This document shows positions 5,271-7,958 of a DNA stretch of 7,958 bases, in pieces. The stretch comes from Prevotellaceae bacterium (GTDB taxonomy: Bacteria; Bacteroidota; Bacteroidia; Bacteroidales; UBA932). The stretch lies in the NCBI GenBank assembly GCA_031287815.1, contig JAITSM010000217.1:1-7958 (forward strand), read 5' to 3'. Both the position numbers and the translations under genes were made by a program. The notes under the pieces are model-generated. The model was not told where the DNA came from and did not search any database. It saw only the letters and a list, made by a program, of their open reading frames with translations. How positions within the stretch are numbered: position 1 is the stretch's first letter; each line of letters begins with the position of its first letter.

Positions 5271-6211
5271 CCCACGACTACTTTAATGCTTTTCGGGATC
5301 AGCTCAAAGGTGAAGGGCGAATAGCCCATAGCTTCGCCGTCGATTTCGATGGGGCTTTCGGGGAGGGTATCAACGACTATCCGCTTGCCCTGTTGCGTAA
5401 GGACTTTCGGGACACGGTAAATTCGTCCGTTATATAATTTCCGGAAATGGTAAAGCACTTTCAGGGGGCTTATGGGTTTTATAATCGTTATATCAAACAG
5501 CCCGTCGTCCACCACGGCATTAGGCATCTGGTTCATCCCGCCGCCATTGTATTTCCCGATACCGACCGCCGCCGAAAACACGTTGCCCCTGAACAGGGGT
5601 TGGCCGTCTACCGTTACGGTAAAATGCTTGGAATGGTACGAGAGTAACGTGCGGAAGGTTCCCCACATATACAGGTTCTTGCTGTAGCGCCCTTCGTCTT
5701 TCAGGTGGTTGAACAGCCGGTTGACTACGGCGTCAAAGCCCAGCCCTGCCACGTTGGCCATGTAGCGTTGGTGTTTGATACGCGTTTCGTAGTAGGTAAT
5801 CAATCCCACGTCCTGCAAAATGGTATGGTGATTAACGATTGACTGCACCGCTTTGGAATAGGTGTCGGGAATACCGAACATACGCAGCCAGTCATTGCCG
5901 GTGCCGGTGGGAATCACCGCCAGCGATACTTCCGCCGGCTGCACTTTCTGCTGGATGAACAGGCCGTTCACAATTTCATTGATCGTCCCGTCGCCGCCGA
6001 TAGCCACGAGTTTGCGGTAACCGTCGTTGATGGCCTTTACCGCCAGTTCTACCGCATGGTATTTATGTTCGGTGAAAACGCAACTGAAGTCAATGCCGTT
6101 ACGGTTCATCTGGTTGGAAATAACCGGCCAATCCGAAAGCCCTTTGCCGCTGCCGGCTTTCGGGTTTACAATGACCATCCATGCTTCTTTTATTTTTTCC
6201 CCGCTCATCAT
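5264..6211 (-). CDS. YegS/DAGK-type lipid kinase
   Basis: Predicted cytoplasmic or membrane-associated kinase that phosphorylates a diacylglycerol-like lipid with ATP (diacylglycerol kinase catalytic domain, YegS/BmrU/DgkB group). In the 315-residue form used here, motifs in order are NPKAGSGKG (16-24), GGDGTINEIVNG (72-83; the nucleotide-binding glycine loop), PTGTGNDW (101-108), AGLGFDA (155-161), NGGGMNQMP (222-230), DDGLFD (235-240) and EIDGE (289-293; family catalytic acidic site). No signal peptide or membrane span is evident. The frame also extends to a TTG at 6223, but two in-frame ATGs (6211 and 6208) follow within 15 bases, so 6211 is preferred. The upstream antiporter stops at 6239, only 27 bases away, suggesting one transcript. 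The exact lipid substrate cannot be told; a sphingosine- or ceramide-kinase-like role is possible because some Bacteroidota make sphingolipids. Confidence 0.9.
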   Translation of the reverse strand: MMSGEKIKEAWMVIVNPKAGSGKGLSDWPVISNQMNRNGIDFSCVFTEHKYHAVELAVKAINDGYRKLVAIGGDGTINEIVNGLFIQQKVQPAEVSLAVIPTGTGNDWLRMFGIPDTYSKAVQSIVNHHTILQDVGLITYYETRIKHQRYMANVAGLGFDAVVNRLFNHLKDEGRYSKNLYMWGTFRTLLSYHSKHFTVTVDGQPLFRGNVFSAAVGIGKYNGGGMNQMPNAVVDDGLFDITIIKPISPLKVLYHFRKLYNGRIYRVPKVLTQQGKRIVVDTLPESPIEIDGEAMGYSPFTFELIPKSIKVVVGN

Positions 6212-6238
6212 TGCGTTTTTCAAGAACCGTTTAATCCC

Positions 6239-7774
6239 TTAATCTTCCTCTTCAATTTCCACGCGGGTGGCCGTTTCCAGCCCGAACATGGCAGAGGTTT
6301 CCTGCAACACTTTATCGTCTTCGCAAATCATTAACAACTTATCGTTTTCTTTGAGTTCTGTATTTCCTTTCGGGATAAAATAATTATCATCGCGCTTCAC
6401 CATTACGACCAGCGCCTTGTCGTGCAGCGGCAAATTTATCAGCCGGTGTCCCTTCTGCAACATGGCAGCGGTAACGGTAATCTGCATCATCGACGATTTA
6501 AGGTCATCCGAAATATCCAGCGCGAAATCATCCGTCCGCCGGTCTGGGCGGTAAGGGCGCGCCAGCCCCAGCAGGCGGGCGAACCACGATACGCTGGTGC
6601 CTTGCACCATCAGCGAAAGAATGGTGATAAAAAACACAATGTTAAACATGGTGCGCGCATGGGGGATTTGCGCAATCATCGGATAAGTGGCAAAAATAAT
6701 AGGCACTGCGCCGCGCAAGCCCATCCACGATACATACACCCGGTCGTTGAGGGTCATTTTGCGAAACGGCAGCAGGCTGATAAGCACCGCCGCCGGGCGC
6801 GAAAAGATAATCATAAAGATGCCTACCAGTATCCCGATACCCGCAATGGGCAACAGCTCCGTCGGGTTGACCAGCAACCCCAAGGTAAGGAACATCACAA
6901 TCTGGAAGAGCCACGCCAGCCCGTCAAAAAACTTCAGGGTGGTGCGTTTATGCACAAACTTGCTGTTGCCCATCACCAGCCCGGCGATATATACGGCCAG
7001 GTAACCGTTGCCCTGCAAAAAGTAGGTAGCGGAAAACACAAAGAGCATGCACGTCAATAACAGTATCGGATAAAGCGCATCATTGTCGATGTTGATTTTA
7101 TTAATGATCCGCACGGCCAGTCTGCCCAGCACAAAACCGATCGCCGCGCCGATGGCTACCTGCGCAACAAACTGCCCGGCAATGCCGCCCCACGAAACCG
7201 CCATTGCCGAGTTCGCCTGCACCTGTTGAATAATCGAGATTAAGGTAATAGTAAGCATGTAGGCCATGGGGTCGTTACTGCCGCTCTCCAGCTCCAGCAG
7301 CGGGCGCAGGCGGTGCCGCAACAGCAAGCCCCGCGACCGCAGAATCGCAAACACCGACGCCGAATCGGTTGATGACATCACCGACGCCAGCAGCAGCGAT
7401 TCAAGGAAAGTCAAGGTAACGGAAGGAAAAAGCCAATTGGTCAGGTAATAGATGAAAGCGCCGGTAATTAACGCCGTCAGCAACACCCCCAGCGTCGCCA
7501 GCACAATCCCCTGCCGGGCAACGGGGCGGATTTCGTTGTACTTGGTATCGATGCCGCCCGAAAAAAGAATACATATAAGCGCAATGACGCCTATATTTTG
7601 CGCCACATGGAAATTGTGCAGCCGGATAATCCCCAGCCCGTCCGATCCGGCAAGCATGCCAATCAGCAGGAACAATAACAATACCGGCACGCCGAACTTA
7701 TAACCGGTTTTCCCGGCTATGATGCTCAGGAAAAGCAACACTGCCACAGCCAACAAAAAATACTCCAGTCCCAT
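6239..7774 (-). CDS. NhaP2/CvrA-type cation/proton antiporter with TrkA-C domain
   Basis: Inner-membrane CPA1 antiporter of 511 residues, expected to exchange K+ or Na+ for protons in pH and ion homeostasis. Residues about 1-405 are a long series of hydrophobic spans, about 12. Within them are SSTDSASV (134-141, with Asp137) and LELESGSNDPMAY (160-172, with Asn167-Asp168), the conserved ion-exchange region. GLRGAVPI (352-359) is also conserved. After a charged linker (PYRPDRRTDDF, 407-417), residues about 425-500 form a cytoplasmic RCK_C/TrkA-C domain, probably ligand-binding and regulatory. The tail is acidic (EIEEED). The E. coli relative is longer with an extra C-terminal domain that is absent here. 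The ATG at 7774 begins just before the first span and follows a candidate promoter. The lipid kinase gene follows downstream. Whether the ion is K+ or Na+ cannot be settled from sequence. Confidence 0.93.
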   Translation of the reverse strand: MGLEYFLLAVAVLLFLSIIAGKTGYKFGVPVLLLFLLIGMLAGSDGLGIIRLHNFHVAQNIGVIALICILFSGGIDTKYNEIRPVARQGIVLATLGVLLTALITGAFIYYLTNWLFPSVTLTFLESLLLASVMSSTDSASVFAILRSRGLLLRHRLRPLLELESGSNDPMAYMLTITLISIIQQVQANSAMAVSWGGIAGQFVAQVAIGAAIGFVLGRLAVRIINKINIDNDALYPILLLTCMLFVFSATYFLQGNGYLAVYIAGLVMGNSKFVHKRTTLKFFDGLAWLFQIVMFLTLGLLVNPTELLPIAGIGILVGIFMIIFSRPAAVLISLLPFRKMTLNDRVYVSWMGLRGAVPIIFATYPMIAQIPHARTMFNIVFFITILSLMVQGTSVSWFARLLGLARPYRPDRRTDDFALDISDDLKSSMMQITVTAAMLQKGHRLINLPLHDKALVVMVKRDDNYFIPKGNTELKENDKLLMICEDDKVLQETSAMFGLETATRVEIEEED

Positions 7775-7785
7775 AAATTAGGGGG

Positions 7786-7815
7786 TAAAATTACTACAAT
7801 TTTCGTAAATACCAA
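7786..7815 (-). promoter_or_regulatory. Candidate promoter of the antiporter-lipid kinase pair
   Basis: On the minus strand, TTG (7815-7813) and TAATTTTA (7793-7786) are separated by exactly 19 bases. This fits TTG-N19-TAnnTTTG except for the last base of the -7 element. The predicted start of transcription is only about 6 bases before the ATG at 7774, so the leader would be extremely short. The TTG overlaps the T-run of the preceding terminator. Confidence 0.4.
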
Positions 7816-7845
7816 AAAAACCGCCGGCATGTTTCCATACCGGCG
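7814..7845 (-). terminator. Intrinsic terminator of a gene beyond the right edge
   Basis: Read on the minus strand, a 10-bp stem (CGCCGGTATG with CATGCCGGCG, one G-U pair) closes on a GAAA tetraloop. One G later comes a run of seven T (7820-7814). This is a textbook Rho-independent terminator pointing left, so a minus-strand gene probably ends to its right. The plus-strand reading has a weaker TCTTTT run after the stem (7846-7851), so some two-way function is possible. Confidence 0.8.
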
Positions 7846-7860
7846 TCTTTTCATTAGAGA

Positions 7861-7927
7861 CCTCCCCCCAACCCCCTCCGAAGGAGGGGGAGTTGGCTCC
7901 CTCCCCTTCGGGGAGGGCTGGGGAGGG
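7861..7927. repeat. C/G-rich palindromic dispersed repeat
   Basis: Two 8-bp hairpins with 3-base loops lie in tandem: CCCCCTCC-GAA-GGAGGGGG (7872-7890) and CCCTCCCC-TTC-GGGGAGGG (7899-7917). The outer flanks (CCTCCCCCCAACC; GCTGGGGAGGGG) make the whole an imperfect palindrome. Its strong strand asymmetry within each arm (runs of C, then runs of G) is typical of a repeat seen, from memory, in many Bacteroidota and other genomes. Frames through it give Pro/Ser-rich peptides and are not genes. Nothing is recognised from 7928 to the window end. Confidence 0.75.
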
Positions 7928-7958
7928 GTGTCAGGGGATAATCGCACTCGCTATCGGG

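Noticed and set aside
6212..6223. TTG start at 6223 for the lipid kinase
   Set aside because: TTG starts are rare in Bacteroidota and two ATGs lie within the next 15 bases; the extra residues add no conserved sequence.
7726..7947. Minus-strand 73-residue frame at the right edge, with PQPSPKGREP-like sequence
   Set aside because: It overlaps the antiporter start and reads through the C/G-rich palindromic repeat and the terminator.

Overview
The window looks like a chromosomal segment of a Bacteroidota bacterium, probably of the order Bacteroidales. Three things point there. Candidate promoters fit the Bacteroidota -33/-7 pattern (TTG, 19 bases, TAnnTTTG). Start codons lack Shine-Dalgarno sequences and have A/T-rich upstream DNA. 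The left-edge gene encodes an exported protein that resembles, from memory, Bacteroidales surface proteins. Genes are GC-rich, while the spacers are AT-rich and full of short repeats.

Layout. From 1 to 575 (minus strand) lies the 5' part of an exported protein gene that runs off the left edge. From 576 to 1486 is a 911-base gene-free stretch. Its left part (about 576-914) looks like a long, highly structured leader with its own promoter for the exported protein. Its right part holds heptamer-phased repeats, a GC-rich palindromic element, a 21-bp tandem repeat and the ilvD promoter. Then come ilvD (1487-3349) and ilvB (3511-5199) on the plus strand, separated by repeats and a large symmetric hairpin. 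A 17-bp-armed hairpin separates ilvB from two convergent minus-strand genes: a YegS/DAGK-type lipid kinase (5264-6211) and, upstream of it in the same orientation, a NhaP2/CvrA-type cation/proton antiporter (6239-7774). Beyond the antiporter are its candidate promoter, a clear intrinsic terminator for an unseen gene to the right, and a GC-rich palindromic repeat.

Function. IlvB (acetohydroxyacid synthase, step 1) and IlvD (dihydroxyacid dehydratase, step 3) belong to valine/isoleucine synthesis. The step 2 enzyme (ilvC) and the regulatory subunit (ilvN) are not in the window, so the cluster here is incomplete. The antiporter and lipid kinase are 15-27 bases apart and probably co-transcribed. 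No functional link between them is evident.

The most unusual features are non-coding. One is a pair of interleaved inverted repeats between a good promoter and a U-tract, which could be a pseudoknotted RNA or an attenuator. The other is a strong tendency of the spacer DNA to be built of 7-base units, with a shared self-complementary core (GGCTGGCGCCAGCA) at two sites. No mobile-element genes, CRISPR arrays, tRNA or rRNA genes were seen.
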